A DNA stretch of 64,000 bases from Pseudofrankia inefficax (GCF_000166135.1 NC_014666.1:4154001-4218000), one strand, 5' to 3'. Shown: positions 25,655 to 34,620, numbered from the stretch's first letter. Notes: generated by a model not told the origin, from the letters alone. Numbers and translations: made by a program.

Positions 25655-27109
25655 GTGATCACCCGTGATCGGCTGCTGATCGATGGTGAGTGGCGAACGG
25701 CGAAATCGTCGGGTCGTATTCCGGTGACGTCGCCGTCGACGGGCCTGGTGATCGGCGAGGCACCCGACGCCACCGTTGACGAGATCAACGCCGCGGCGAT
25801 GGCGGCCCGGCGCTCGTTCGACGAGGGAACCTGGCGACTGAAATCAGTCGAGGAACGCGCCGAGGTTCTCGACGCGGCGATGACTCTTCTCGAGTCGAAT
25901 CTCGACGAGATCGGCCGGCTGGTGACGTCCGAGATGGGCCTGCCGACCTCGATCGCGCAGGTGCAGATTCCTGGCGCTCTCGCCACGGGCAGGTACTTCC
26001 TCGACGTCGCGAAGAAGGACTCGCCCAGCGAGATGCGGAATACCGTGTATGGCCCGGCGGCCGTGGTGAAGGAACCGGTCGGTGTCGTCGCCTCGATCGC
26101 GCCGTGGAACGGCCCGTTCAACATGGCGATCTCGAAGATCGTGCCTGCTCTGGTGGCTGGCTGCAGCGTTGTCTACAAACCGGCCGAGGAGACGCCGCTG
26201 GACGGGTTCTTCATCGCGGAGGCGCTGGTCGAAGCCGGAGTGCCGGCCGGGGTGTTCAACTACCTCACGGGCGACCGCGACACCGGCCGGGCCCTCGTCG
26301 CGCACCAGGAGGTCGACAAGGTCAGTTTCACCGGCTCCACGATGGCGGGCCGGGAGATCGCCACGGAGTGCGGCGCGAGCTTCAAGCGGCTGACGCTCGA
26401 GCTGGGTGGAAAGTCCGCGGCGATCGTGCTCGATGACGCGGACATCGCGACGACGATGGTCGGGCTGGCGATCGGGTCCTTCTTCAACACCGGGCAGGTA
26501 TGCGCGTCCTATAGCCGGGTGCTCGTCCCCCGTAGCCGCCTCGACGAGATCGTCGGCGCGCTCGTCGCGACCGCCGAGTCCTTCGTCGTCGGGAACCCGT
26601 TCGACCCGTCCACCACGATGGGGCCGCTGGTGTCCCGACGCCACCAGCACCGCGTGCTGTCGTATATCGAGAACGGCAGGTCGGCGGGAGCCACCGTGGC
26701 GACCGGCGGCGCGGTACCCGCGGGCCTGGAGCATGGCTGCTACGTCCAGCCGACGGTCTTCACGAACGCGGACAACGCGATGCGCATCGCCCGCGAGGAG
26801 ATCTTCGGGCCGGTCGTCGTGGTGCTTCCCTACGACACGGTCGACGAGGCGGTGGCCATCGCCAACGACTCGGACTACGGCCTGCACGGAGCTGTGTTCA
26901 CCACCGACCCTCAGCGGGCCGCTGACGTGGCACGCCGGGTCCGGACCGGGACCTTCAGTGTCAACTCCTTCACCTACAACACCGAGGCGCCGTTCGGCGG
27001 GGTGAAGTGCTCGGGCGTCGGGCGCGACACCGGCCCCGAGGCGGTGCAGGCCTACTACGAGCTCAAGACGATCAACCTCACGCAGAACATGGAGCACCTC
27101 TTCGCGTGA
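25655..27109 (+). CDS. NAD(P)-dependent aldehyde dehydrogenase
   Basis: 484-residue aldehyde dehydrogenase. The Cys nucleophile is in NTGQVCASYS, the Glu in TLELGGKSAAI, the Asn in APWNGPF and the cofactor loop is FTGSTMAGR. The C-terminal block FGGVKCSGVGRDTG is typical. The GTG start at 25655 has GAGAGGGA upstream. It is followed by the NTF2-like, NTF2-DUF35 and thiolase-like genes, so it may handle the aldehyde released by a retro-aldol cleavage (inference). Confidence 0.9.
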   Translation: MITRDRLLIDGEWRTAKSSGRIPVTSPSTGLVIGEAPDATVDEINAAAMAARRSFDEGTWRLKSVEERAEVLDAAMTLLESNLDEIGRLVTSEMGLPTSIAQVQIPGALATGRYFLDVAKKDSPSEMRNTVYGPAAVVKEPVGVVASIAPWNGPFNMAISKIVPALVAGCSVVYKPAEETPLDGFFIAEALVEAGVPAGVFNYLTGDRDTGRALVAHQEVDKVSFTGSTMAGREIATECGASFKRLTLELGGKSAAIVLDDADIATTMVGLAIGSFFNTGQVCASYSRVLVPRSRLDEIVGALVATAESFVVGNPFDPSTTMGPLVSRRHQHRVLSYIENGRSAGATVATGGAVPAGLEHGCYVQPTVFTNADNAMRIAREEIFGPVVVVLPYDTVDEAVAIANDSDYGLHGAVFTTDPQRAADVARRVRTGTFSVNSFTYNTEAPFGGVKCSGVGRDTGPEAVQAYYELKTINLTQNMEHLFA

Positions 27110-27159
27110 CCGCGGTACCTCAAGGTCACAGCCGGCCCGGCACGAGGAGGTCAGGTCCG

Positions 27160-27468
27160 ATGCCGCAGCATCCCCCGGAATTCGAGGCGCTCTACCGACG
27201 GCATGTCGAGTTCGTCCTCGCGGGTGACCTTGAGGCCGTCCTCGCGGACATGGTGAACCTGCCGCGGATCCTCGAAGGCGTCATCGCTCCCCGCAGGGTC
27301 ACCGCGTACACGGTCATGGACATCCGGTCCGAGGGAGAGACCTGCGTGGGGGAGACGGTCTACGACACCCCGAAGGGGCGGATCGGGCTGCGGTCCGTCT
27401 GGGAGCTGCGGGACGGGGCCTGGAAGGCCGCCGCGTTGGAGAACTTCCCGCCGCCGGCCACCGGCTGA
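27160..27468 (+). CDS. small NTF2-like protein
   Basis: 102 residues. It has a helical start (EALYRRHVEFVLAGDLEAVLADM) and then a curved-sheet pattern ending RSVWELRDGAWKAAALENF, typical of NTF2/SnoaL-like domains. GAGGAGG precedes the ATG. It aligns along its length with residues about 10-105 of the next protein (LAGD-AVLAD, then a W-x-A/R-EN-P ending), so the two genes carry paralogous domains. NTF2-like domains include dehydratases, isomerases and non-catalytic partners. Its role with the DUF35 fusion is discussed in the findings. Confidence 0.75.
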   Translation: MPQHPPEFEALYRRHVEFVLAGDLEAVLADMVNLPRILEGVIAPRRVTAYTVMDIRSEGETCVGETVYDTPKGRIGLRSVWELRDGAWKAAALENFPPPATG

Positions 27469-27553
27469 TGACCTCGTCACTCGGCCGGGAATCCGGGCTC
27501 CGATATCTCTCGACAGTAGGTGGGACTGGCCGACACCGCAGGGGAGCGCTGAG

Positions 27554-28342
27554 ATGACGGGTGCGACGACGGCGGCCGACGTCGATGAGGTGAGGCAGCG
27601 GGCGCGGCGACACGCACGCGCACTGCTGGCCGGTGACCGCGGCGCGGTGCTGGCCGATCTGTTGCCGGACCGCTGGCAGCAGATCCTCGGTTCGCTCGAC
27701 CTGCCCGCGCCGCTGGTCCAGGCGGAGGTCACGGAGGTCCGCGCCGGCGCTGGGGCCTTCGTCGAGACGCGGCTGCGCTGCGTCGGCGTGGGTGCGGACG
27801 CTCGCGAGGTACGCCTGCGCTGGGTCGCGTACGAGGGTTCCTGGCGTGTCCGCGAGGCCCGCAACGTGCCGTCGCGCCTGCCGGAGCCTGTCTTCCTCGC
27901 CGAGGAGTATCCCCGCGTCGAGGCCGAGCACTGGGAGGCCATGAACCGGGGCGAGTTGCGGGTCCAGCGCTGCGTCGCCTGCCGGACCTGGATCTGGGGG
28001 CCCCGCCACCTGTGCCCGAGCTGCCGCGGCTTCGAGCTGGCCTTCCAGCCCGTCGCCGCCGAGGGCGTCGTGTACTCCTGGACCCGGACGGTGCAGTCCT
28101 TCGAAGCGACGATGGTCGGTCGGGTGCCGTTCGTGGTTGCCCTCGTCACGCTGCCGCACGCAGGCGACGTCCGCGTGGCCGCCGTGCTGGAGCCGACCCC
28201 CGGCGAGGCCGACCCGGCGATCGGGCAGGCCGTCGACGGAGTGTTCGTCCCCTTCGGCGACCACGACCGCAAGATCCTTCGCTGGCGCCTGCGTGAGCGG
28301 ACCAACGAGGCACGGACGGCAGGAGACAGCGGTGCCCACTGA
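27554..28342 (+). CDS. NTF2-like-DUF35 fusion protein
   Basis: 262 residues. Residues about 10-105 are an NTF2-like domain similar to the preceding small protein. Residues about 125-255 are a DUF35 unit: a helix (AEHWEAMNRGELRVQRC), a complete zinc ribbon CVAC...CPSC and an OB-fold (VYSWTRTVQSF, PFVVALVTLP). The gene overlaps the thiolase-like gene downstream by 11 bases. In steroid degradation the DUF35 domain of ChsH2 is fused to a hot-dog hydratase domain and docks on the Ltp2 aldolase; here the fused domain is NTF2-like instead. A hydratase-plus-docking role is inferred. Confidence 0.8.
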   Translation: MTGATTAADVDEVRQRARRHARALLAGDRGAVLADLLPDRWQQILGSLDLPAPLVQAEVTEVRAGAGAFVETRLRCVGVGADAREVRLRWVAYEGSWRVREARNVPSRLPEPVFLAEEYPRVEAEHWEAMNRGELRVQRCVACRTWIWGPRHLCPSCRGFELAFQPVAAEGVVYSWTRTVQSFEATMVGRVPFVVALVTLPHAGDVRVAAVLEPTPGEADPAIGQAVDGVFVPFGDHDRKILRWRLRERTNEARTAGDSGAH

Positions 28343-29513
28343 ACGCGAGCGCGGGTTCCGCGGCGCCGCCGCGGTCGTCGGCGTCGGCGAGACGGAGCTC
28401 TACCGGCGCGGCACCAGCCCGTACTCGGGCATGCAACTGGCCGCGATGGCCGTCATCGGGGCCTGCGAGGACGCCGGGGTGTCCCCGACGGCGGTGGACG
28501 GGTTCTCGTCCTACGCCCATGACTCGAACGAGGGGCTGCGCCTCGGCGCGAACCTCGGCGTCGAGGAGATCCGGTTCTCGCAGCTGGTGTTCGGCGGGGG
28601 AGGCGGCGGGGTCGCGGCGGCTGTCAACGCCGCGGCGGCGGCGGTCGCCAGCGGCCAGGCGGACTGCGTCGCGGTCTACCGCTCGATCACCCAGGCCGAC
28701 GACGGCCGGGGTTCCTACGTCCAGCATCACCTCGGGCCGTTGTATACGGCGCATGGGCTGTTCACCGCCGCGCAGTTCTGCGCGCTGAGAACCCAGCGGA
28801 TGCTCGAGAACGACGGCGTCCCGGCCGAGGCGATGGCGGCCGTCGCGCTCGCCGGCTACCACCACGCGCAGCGCAACCCGAGAGCGATCGCATACGGCCA
28901 GCCGCTCACGGCCGAGAAGTACTCGGACTCCCGCTGGGTGTCCTCGCCGCTGCGGCTGTTCGACTGCTCCCGGGAGAACGACGGCGCCGCCGCGCTGCTC
29001 GTCGTCCCCGCCGAGCACGTCGAGCGCTACCGTGGCCGGCCCGCCTACATCCTCGCCGGGGTCCAGGGCGGCGGCCGGGGCTGGTCGGAGTCGCTGGAGA
29101 ACGAGACCGCCTACACCAGCGCCGGCTTCCATCCCGCGATGGTGCAGCGGCTCTGGGCCGCCGCGGGCATCGGCCCCGACGACGTCGATGTCGTCCAGCT
29201 CTACGAGAACTTCACCGGCCCGGCGGTCGCCTCGATGATCGACTTTGGGCTGTGTGAGCCCGGTCCCTCCGCCGTGAAGACGCTCCATCTCGACAACCTG
29301 ATCGTCGACGGCGGCAGGCTGCCGATCAACACCGCCGGCGGCAACCTCGCCGAGGGGTTCGTTCACGGCATCAACCTCGTCCTGGAGGCGGTCCGGCAGC
29401 TGCGCGGCGGGTCGCCGAACCCGGTCCCCGGCGCCGGCGTCTCGCTGCTGGTCGGCGGCCCGGCGGCGCCGCTGGTCAGCGCGACCGTCTTCGGCGCCAC
29501 GCCCGGCACCTGA
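28332..29513 (+). CDS. thiolase-fold protein without the nucleophilic Cys (Ltp2-like aldolase candidate)
   Basis: 393 residues, second thiolase-like/lipid-transfer protein of the window. The position of the thiolase Cys falls in a Gly/Ala stretch (FGGGGGGVAAAVNAA) with no Cys. The C-terminal half has QLYENFTGPAVASMIDFGLCEPG and NTAGGNLAEGFVHG. The GTG start at 28332 has AGGAGAC upstream and overlaps the DUF35 fusion. Its pairing with a complete DUF35 protein supports a retro-aldolase complex. It is only distantly similar to the thiolase-like protein at 14 kb, so the region has two such complexes with different partners. Confidence 0.78.
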   Translation: MPTERERGFRGAAAVVGVGETELYRRGTSPYSGMQLAAMAVIGACEDAGVSPTAVDGFSSYAHDSNEGLRLGANLGVEEIRFSQLVFGGGGGGVAAAVNAAAAAVASGQADCVAVYRSITQADDGRGSYVQHHLGPLYTAHGLFTAAQFCALRTQRMLENDGVPAEAMAAVALAGYHHAQRNPRAIAYGQPLTAEKYSDSRWVSSPLRLFDCSRENDGAAALLVVPAEHVERYRGRPAYILAGVQGGGRGWSESLENETAYTSAGFHPAMVQRLWAAAGIGPDDVDVVQLYENFTGPAVASMIDFGLCEPGPSAVKTLHLDNLIVDGGRLPINTAGGNLAEGFVHGINLVLEAVRQLRGGSPNPVPGAGVSLLVGGPAAPLVSATVFGATPGT

Positions 29514-29613
29514 CCGGGGAGCGCCGAGGTGGCACCCGGCCCGGAACCGATATCCCGGCCCGGTGACGGGAGGCTGACCGTTCCCTCGGGCCGTTCCCTC
29601 GGGCCGGGGTCCG

Positions 29614-30267
29614 TCAGCCGCCGACCGGTCCGCCTGCCGGCAGCGGCCGCCGGTTCTCGTCGACGATCCCGCGCAGGAACGCCCGGATGGCCTCGGCCCA
29701 CAGCTCCTCAGGGCTGTGCTCGTTCGCGATGACCGCTCGGTAGAGGACGGGCTCCTGGTCCGGATGCACGTGCGGGAACACCTCGCCACGGTCGGACGGA
29801 GGCTTGATCGCCTCGGTGAGTGCCGCGCCCAGGGTGAGCTTGTCCATCCCATCCATGATCAGCACTTGCAGACGCAGCGGAATACCGATCTCGGTCAGAA
29901 ACGCGGCATAGGCGTCATAGACCTCGGCGAACACGTCGCGGGGCATGAACTGCAGCAGGACGGGAGCCGCGTTGGCGTGCCGGAGCACCGTCCGGCGGAA
30001 GTTCAGGCTCTGCTCGACGAAGAACTCCATCCAGGTCGCCGCCGAGCGCTCCCTCGGCCGCGGCGTCTCCAGCACGATCGCCCGCGCGACCGCCCGCAGG
30101 ATCTCCGCCTTGTCCTGGAAATGGTGGTACAGCGACGGCGCGCGCACGTTCATCTCGCGCGCCAGCCGCGGCAGGCTGAAGGCGTCGAGCCCTTCTACGT
30201 CGATGATCCTCAGTGCCGTGACCACGACGGAGTCGTAGTCGAGCAGGGGCTGCGGCGGGCGAGGCAT
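29614..30267 (-). CDS. TetR-family transcriptional regulator
   Basis: 217-residue TetR protein. The DNA-binding part is DYDSVVVTALRIIDVEGLDAFSLPRLAREMNVRAPSLYHHF. It resembles the TetR at 18.2 kb in the ligand domain (RRTVLRHANAAPVLLQFMPRDV versus RRTILRHRNAAPILLQFLPRDV), so the two are paralogues. The start at 30267 has AAGGA upstream. I see no copy of the CCTAA-N5-TTAGG repeat at its own promoter. It may read a related ligand or share targets with its paralogue. Confidence 0.85.
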   Translation of the reverse strand: MPRPPQPLLDYDSVVVTALRIIDVEGLDAFSLPRLAREMNVRAPSLYHHFQDKAEILRAVARAIVLETPRPRERSAATWMEFFVEQSLNFRRTVLRHANAAPVLLQFMPRDVFAEVYDAYAAFLTEIGIPLRLQVLIMDGMDKLTLGAALTEAIKPPSDRGEVFPHVHPDQEPVLYRAVIANEHSPEELWAEAIRAFLRGIVDENRRPLPAGGPVGG

Positions 30268-30392
30268 GTGCCAATCCTTCACGGCCAGCGGCGCAGGCCG
30301 CACCGCGGGACGTCCCGATACGGACGCCGCGGACCGGCAGCCGCCGATCCCCGAGACGGGTCAGTACGGCTGGAGGAGCCTGAGACCGTCGA

Positions 30393-31016
30393 TCACCAGC
30401 GGTCGTGGTGCACGACCTCGTCCAGAGGCTTGCGGGTCAGCGGTCCGAAGGGGACGGCCGGCCACCCGATCGGCATCGTGACTCCCAGAAACCGGTCGTC
30501 GGGGATGCGAAGCACCGCGCGCACCTCCGGCTCGACTCGCTCGTGCAAGGTCGTGAAGGCCGCGCCAAGCCCGACCGTTCGTGCCGCCACGAGAAGGTTC
30601 TGCGCCGCCGCGTAGACGGCCGAGTACATGGGGTCCATGCGGTCGGAGCCCGCGCGGACGAGACGGGTTCCGCAGATGAAGACCATGACCGGGACCTCGC
30701 CGAAGTGCTCGATGAGGTGCAGGCCTCCCGTGTAGGTCCTGCGCGTGGTCGGGTCGATCTCGGGAGAGACCGGACTTGGCCTGCCTGAGGTCAACGTCGC
30801 GATGAGGCCGCCGAGGCGCGCTCGTACCTCGGCGTCCTGAACGACGATGAAGTCCCACGGCTGAAGGTTGTTCGGGTTCGTCGCCCGGGTGGCCGCCCAC
30901 AGGACCTTCTCCAGCAGGGGCCACGGGACGGGATCGGGCCTGAACCACCGCATGGCGCGAGCGCTTCCCATCACGTCGAGCACGCCCATATCGGCCGTCG
31001 TATCCGCGAATGCCAT
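30393..31016 (-). CDS. nitroreductase-family FMN oxidoreductase
   Basis: 207 residues, FMN-dependent NAD(P)H oxidoreductase. The N-terminal FMN-binding pattern is SARAMRWFRPDPVP, then NPNNLQPWDFIVVQD, and a C-terminal VTMPIGWPAVPFGPLTRKPLDEVV, typical of the family. The ATG at 31016 has an AAGGTGAGG region upstream. It is the last gene of a minus-strand run with the two acyl-CoA dehydrogenases, 70 bases away. The substrate could be an enone or quinone rather than a nitro compound. Confidence 0.85.
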   Translation of the reverse strand: MAFADTTADMGVLDVMGSARAMRWFRPDPVPWPLLEKVLWAATRATNPNNLQPWDFIVVQDAEVRARLGGLIATLTSGRPSPVSPEIDPTTRRTYTGGLHLIEHFGEVPVMVFICGTRLVRAGSDRMDPMYSAVYAAAQNLLVAARTVGLGAAFTTLHERVEPEVRAVLRIPDDRFLGVTMPIGWPAVPFGPLTRKPLDEVVHHDRW

Positions 31017-31087
31017 GCTTGCCTCACCTTGCTTGCCGTTGGGAGTTGAGGGAGTGGACAGGTCTGCGTACGCTCCGGCGAGGCCGG

Positions 31088-32266
31088 CTACTGCCGGGGA
31101 CGGGTGCGGGGCAGGCCGAGGCGCCTCTCGGCGATGATCTCTCGCAGGATCTCACTCGATCCCCCGCGGATGGTCTCCACCACCGCCGACCGGAAGCCGG
31201 CCTCGAACAGCCCGGCGTCGGGCGCCCCAGGCGCGCCTGGGGCGAGTATCCCGTCGGCACCGAGGATGTCGAGCGCGTCGCTGTGGTGACGCTGAGCGGC
31301 CTCGGTCCGGAACAGTTTCGCCATGGCACCTTCCACCGCGGGGGGTTCTCCGCGTTCCGAGGTCGCGCGGACCTGCAGGGCCAGGAGGCGCGCGACCTCT
31401 TCCTCGACGGCCATCCGACCGATCCGTTCGGCGACCAGCGGATCATCCAGCGGGGTGGTGCCGTCCGAATCCCGCGGGCCGCGCGCCCAGCGAGCCAGGT
31501 CCGAGGACACCCGGGTCTCCACGAACTCAAGGTTGTCCGAGCCGCGTTCGTGGACGAGGGCGACCTTCATGACGCGCCAGCCCTCGTCGACGCCACCGAT
31601 GAGGGCCGAGTCGGGAACCTGGACGTCCGAGTAGTAGGTGGCACACGTCTGCTGGCCGCCGAGCGTGTGAATCGGTCGCAGGTCGAAGCCGGGATCGTCG
31701 GTGCGGACCAGGAACAGGGACAGCCCGCGATGCTTCGGAACCCCGGGGTTGGTGCGGGCCAGCACGAAGACGTGGCTACAGCACTGGGCAGTGCTCGTGA
31801 ACAGCTTCTGGCCGTTGATCAGCCAGCCTGCCTCGTTCCGAACGGCCGTGGTCTTCGCGGCCGCCACGTCGGACCCGGATTCCGGCTCCGTGTAGCCGAG
31901 GGCGATCAGTATTTCGCCGCGTAGCGCGCCGCCGATGTACTCCCGCTTCTGCGACTCGGTGCCGACCTCGTTGATCGTGTTGATGACCATGAGCGTCGTC
32001 GACCAGCCGTCGGCCGCCAGACCGAAGCGGGAGATCTCCGAGTGCAGGGCTCGGGCGAACTCGGGCACGACCTCCGTGCCGCCGTGGGCCGCGGGCCAGC
32101 CCGCGCCGAGGATGCCGTCCCGCGCGAGCAGGCGATGGAGTTCCATGGTCTGATGGACGCCCGTCCGGTACTGCTCCTCCACCCAGGCGGGACGGACGTT
32201 GTCGACGACCCACTGCCGGGCGGCGTCGCGGTGAGCGGCGAGCTCGTCGGTCACGGAGAAGTCCAC
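31088..32266 (-). CDS. acyl-CoA dehydrogenase, FadE28-type subunit
   Basis: 392-residue acyl-CoA dehydrogenase with YTEPESGSDVAAAKTTAV, LINGQKLFTSTAQ and a C-terminal IRGGSSEILREIIAERRLGLPR. The GTG start at 32266 is one base after the stop of the preceding gene, so the pair is translationally coupled. Paired genes of this type form alpha2beta2 acyl-CoA dehydrogenases specialised for steroid side-chain CoA esters in mycobacteria (ChsE1-ChsE2). This is the likely FAD-carrying, longer subunit. The steroid link is by analogy only. Confidence 0.85.
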   Translation of the reverse strand: MDFSVTDELAAHRDAARQWVVDNVRPAWVEEQYRTGVHQTMELHRLLARDGILGAGWPAAHGGTEVVPEFARALHSEISRFGLAADGWSTTLMVINTINEVGTESQKREYIGGALRGEILIALGYTEPESGSDVAAAKTTAVRNEAGWLINGQKLFTSTAQCCSHVFVLARTNPGVPKHRGLSLFLVRTDDPGFDLRPIHTLGGQQTCATYYSDVQVPDSALIGGVDEGWRVMKVALVHERGSDNLEFVETRVSSDLARWARGPRDSDGTTPLDDPLVAERIGRMAVEEEVARLLALQVRATSERGEPPAVEGAMAKLFRTEAAQRHHSDALDILGADGILAPGAPGAPDAGLFEAGFRSAVVETIRGGSSEILREIIAERRLGLPRTRPRQ

Positions 32267-32267
32267 G

Positions 32268-33314
32268 TCAGAAACCGTCCCGTTCGGTGAGCTGGCGAGC
32301 GAGGTCGGCGTACTGCGCGCGCGGATCGCCGGCCTGCGCGGGCCAGGCCTTGGCCCTGCGGAAGTACAGCTGGATGTCGTACTCGAGGGTGTAGCCGTAG
32401 CCTCCATGGAAGTGGAGGCTCTCCGAAGCCGTCCTGAAGGCGGTCTCCGAGGCGAACAGGAACGCCATCGTCGCCAGCCGCTCGGCGTCGGGGCGGTTCG
32501 AGTCCGCTGCCCAGGACGCCTCGAAGGCCAGCAGTCGTGCCCCGTCGAGCGCGGTCGCGTTGTCGGCCAGCCGGTGCTGGATCGTCTGGAAACTGGCGAT
32601 CGTGATCCCGAACGCGCGGCGCTGCTGGACGTAGTCGATCCCGATCTCCAGGGCCCTGCGCCCCAGCCCGACGAGGGCCGCGGCGGTCAGTGCCTTCCAT
32701 CGACACACCGCCCGCCGGTGCAGCGCCACCGCCAGCTCGCCGTCAGCGAGCACGGTGACCTCGTCGGCGCGCAGGTCGCAGTGGCCCAAGGGTAGGGACC
32801 CGAGGTTCGGGATCGGCTGCCCAGGCCGGTCGGGCCCAAGATCCGACCGTCGTCTGGCGACGAGACGGTCCCCATCCAGCGCGATCACCAGGTTGGCGAC
32901 CGCTCCGGCCGGTACGAGCCGGGCGAGGCCACCGGCTGCCGGGTGCAGCGCCACTGTTCCGAGCAGGTCGCCGGCCACGACCTCAGCGGCCAGCGCCGCG
33001 GCGGACGGATCGGTCGCGTCCAAGGTCATCAGCAGGTCGTTCACGACGGCTGCCTCGACGACGGGAACCGCCGCCAGGTGTGCTCCGAAGCACTCGGCCG
33101 CGATGGCGACGTCGAGCTGGCCACCTCCGCCACCGCCCTGGCCTTCCGGAACTCCGATCGTGGGGATGCCTAACTGGGTTACCTTCCGCCACAGGTTCCC
33201 GTCGAAGCCGAGTGGTTCCGACGCCCGCACGGACGTTGTCGTCGACTCCTTCTCCAGGAGTTGAACGAGGCTGTCGCGCAGTGCTGACTGATCGGCGGAT
33301 GGGCTGAGGTCCAC
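32268..33314 (-). CDS. acyl-CoA dehydrogenase, FadE29-type subunit
   Basis: 348 residues, shorter than the usual 380 of a homotetrameric enzyme. It keeps the C-terminal QQRRAFGITIASFQTIQHRLAD and FHGGYGYTLEYDIQLYFRRAK blocks but has a reduced middle domain and no clear central sheet signature such as xxSEPxAGSD. This fits the partner subunit of a heteromeric acyl-CoA dehydrogenase, made together with the preceding entry. The first 60 bases upstream contain CCTAGCTAGTAGG (33327-33339), a shorter version of the operator family that I do not count. Confidence 0.85.
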   Translation of the reverse strand: MDLSPSADQSALRDSLVQLLEKESTTTSVRASEPLGFDGNLWRKVTQLGIPTIGVPEGQGGGGGGQLDVAIAAECFGAHLAAVPVVEAAVVNDLLMTLDATDPSAAALAAEVVAGDLLGTVALHPAAGGLARLVPAGAVANLVIALDGDRLVARRRSDLGPDRPGQPIPNLGSLPLGHCDLRADEVTVLADGELAVALHRRAVCRWKALTAAALVGLGRRALEIGIDYVQQRRAFGITIASFQTIQHRLADNATALDGARLLAFEASWAADSNRPDAERLATMAFLFASETAFRTASESLHFHGGYGYTLEYDIQLYFRRAKAWPAQAGDPRAQYADLARQLTERDGF

Positions 33315-33423
33315 GGTTGCGACCGCCTAGCTAGTAGGGCTTCGTCAGGTGATTCCTAAGAAAGCGCCGGCGCCTCTTGGAGAGCCGAGCAACGCCCGCC
33401 CATGCCCGCGGGCCGCGTGGGCC

Positions 33424-34620
33424 TCAGCCGAGGAAGGCAGGTAGACGTCTCCAGCCACGGGTCGTCGACGTGCGGTCCATCGTGGCGTTCTCCGAATCGA
33501 TCTCCCATTCACTCCAGCGCCTCAGGATCTCGTCGAGGGCGACGCGGCCCTCCAGCCGGGCGAGCGCGGCGCCGAGGCAGAAATGGATGCCGTAGCCGAA
33601 GCTGAGGTGGCGGTCGATCCTGCGGTGGATGTCGAAGTGGTCGGCGTCGGGGAAGTGCCGGTCGTCGCGGTTCGCGGAGGCGTTGAGCAGGGTCATGATG
33701 CTGCCGGCGGGAACGGTCTGGCCGTAGAGCTCGACGTCGCGGGCCACGTACCGGGCCTGGATCGGCGACGGCGCCTCGTACCGGAGGATCTCCTCGATCG
33801 CGTTCGGGACCAGCGACCGGTCCGCCGCGAGTTCCCGGCGCTGGTCCGGGTGCTCGGCGAGCAGCTTGCCGGTCCAGCCGATGAGGCGGGTGGTTGTCTC
33901 GTTTCCGGCGCCGGAGAGCAGGGTGACGTAGGTGAGGACCTCGTCGCGGGTCAGCTTTCGGAGGGTTCCGGTCTCGTCGGTGAACTCGGCGGTGAGCAGT
34001 TCGGTCATCAGGTCGTCGGAGGGGTTGTTCGCGCGCCAGTCGATGTAGTCGACGAACATCGAGCTGTCCACCGTCACGGCCTGGTAGAGGTCCGCGGACT
34101 CCTGCCCGCCGGTCAGGCTCCGGGCCTGCCGGTCGCGGATCGCCTCCTGGTCGCTCTCCGGGATGCCGAGCAGGTAGCCGATGGTGCGCATCGGCATCTG
34201 GGCGCCCAGGTCGGCGACGAAGTCGAAGGTGCCGGACCCGACGAACGGGTCGAGGCAACGCGCGGTGAACTCCCGGACCTTGGGCTCGAGAGCGAGCATC
34301 TTCTTCGGCGTGAAGACCCGGGCGAGCAGCGCTCTGTGTAGGTCGTGCCGCGGCGGGTCCTCGAAGAGGATCATGCCGGACGGTATGTCGATGTTGGCCC
34401 GGATGACCTCGAGGATGGACCCTCGCCCGGAGCGGTAGGTCTGCCAGTCGGTGAGCGCGGCGGAGGCGTCCTCGTACCGGCTCAGCGCGTAGAACTTGTA
34501 CAACTCGTTGTAGTAGAGCGGTTGTTCATCGCGCATCCGTCGCCAGACCGGGTACGGATCGGTGTCGATCTCGAAATCGAACGGGTCGTAGTAGAGCTCG
34601 CTGCCACCGCTGACCGTCAC
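33424..34620 (-). CDS. cytochrome P450 (copy A)
   Basis: 398-residue P450. The haem loop is FGYGIHFCLGAALARLE, the I-helix is GAGNETTT and the ExxR is EEILRYE. The GTG start at 34620 follows GAGGGC and gives the same N-terminal SDxYYDPFDFEI block as its paralogue at 47-48 kb. The longer open frame to 34791 has no conserved sequence. Positions 33497-34070 are 99% identical to 47125-47698 (six differences by direct comparison), while the rest differs much more. It is divergent from SDR-A, mirroring the P450-SDR association at the second locus. Confidence 0.92.
   Translation of the reverse strand: MTVSGGSELYYDPFDFEIDTDPYPVWRRMRDEQPLYYNELYKFYALSRYEDASAALTDWQTYRSGRGSILEVIRANIDIPSGMILFEDPPRHDLHRALLARVFTPKKMLALEPKVREFTARCLDPFVGSGTFDFVADLGAQMPMRTIGYLLGIPESDQEAIRDRQARSLTGGQESADLYQAVTVDSSMFVDYIDWRANNPSDDLMTELLTAEFTDETGTLRKLTRDEVLTYVTLLSGAGNETTTRLIGWTGKLLAEHPDQRRELAADRSLVPNAIEEILRYEAPSPIQARYVARDVELYGQTVPAGSIMTLLNASANRDDRHFPDADHFDIHRRIDRHLSFGYGIHFCLGAALARLEGRVALDEILRRWSEWEIDSENATMDRTSTTRGWRRLPAFLG
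33497..34070 (-). repeat. conversion tract shared with P450-B, copy A
   Basis: 574 bases matching 47125-47698 with six mismatches and no gaps. Identity drops sharply on both sides within the same two genes. It covers the part coding for the I-helix to just after the haem loop. Confidence 0.9.

Noticed and set aside
33327-33339. CCTAGCTAGTAGG before the acyl-CoA dehydrogenase pair as an operator copy
   Set aside because: The arms are two bases closer than in the other seven copies, so it fits the family poorly.
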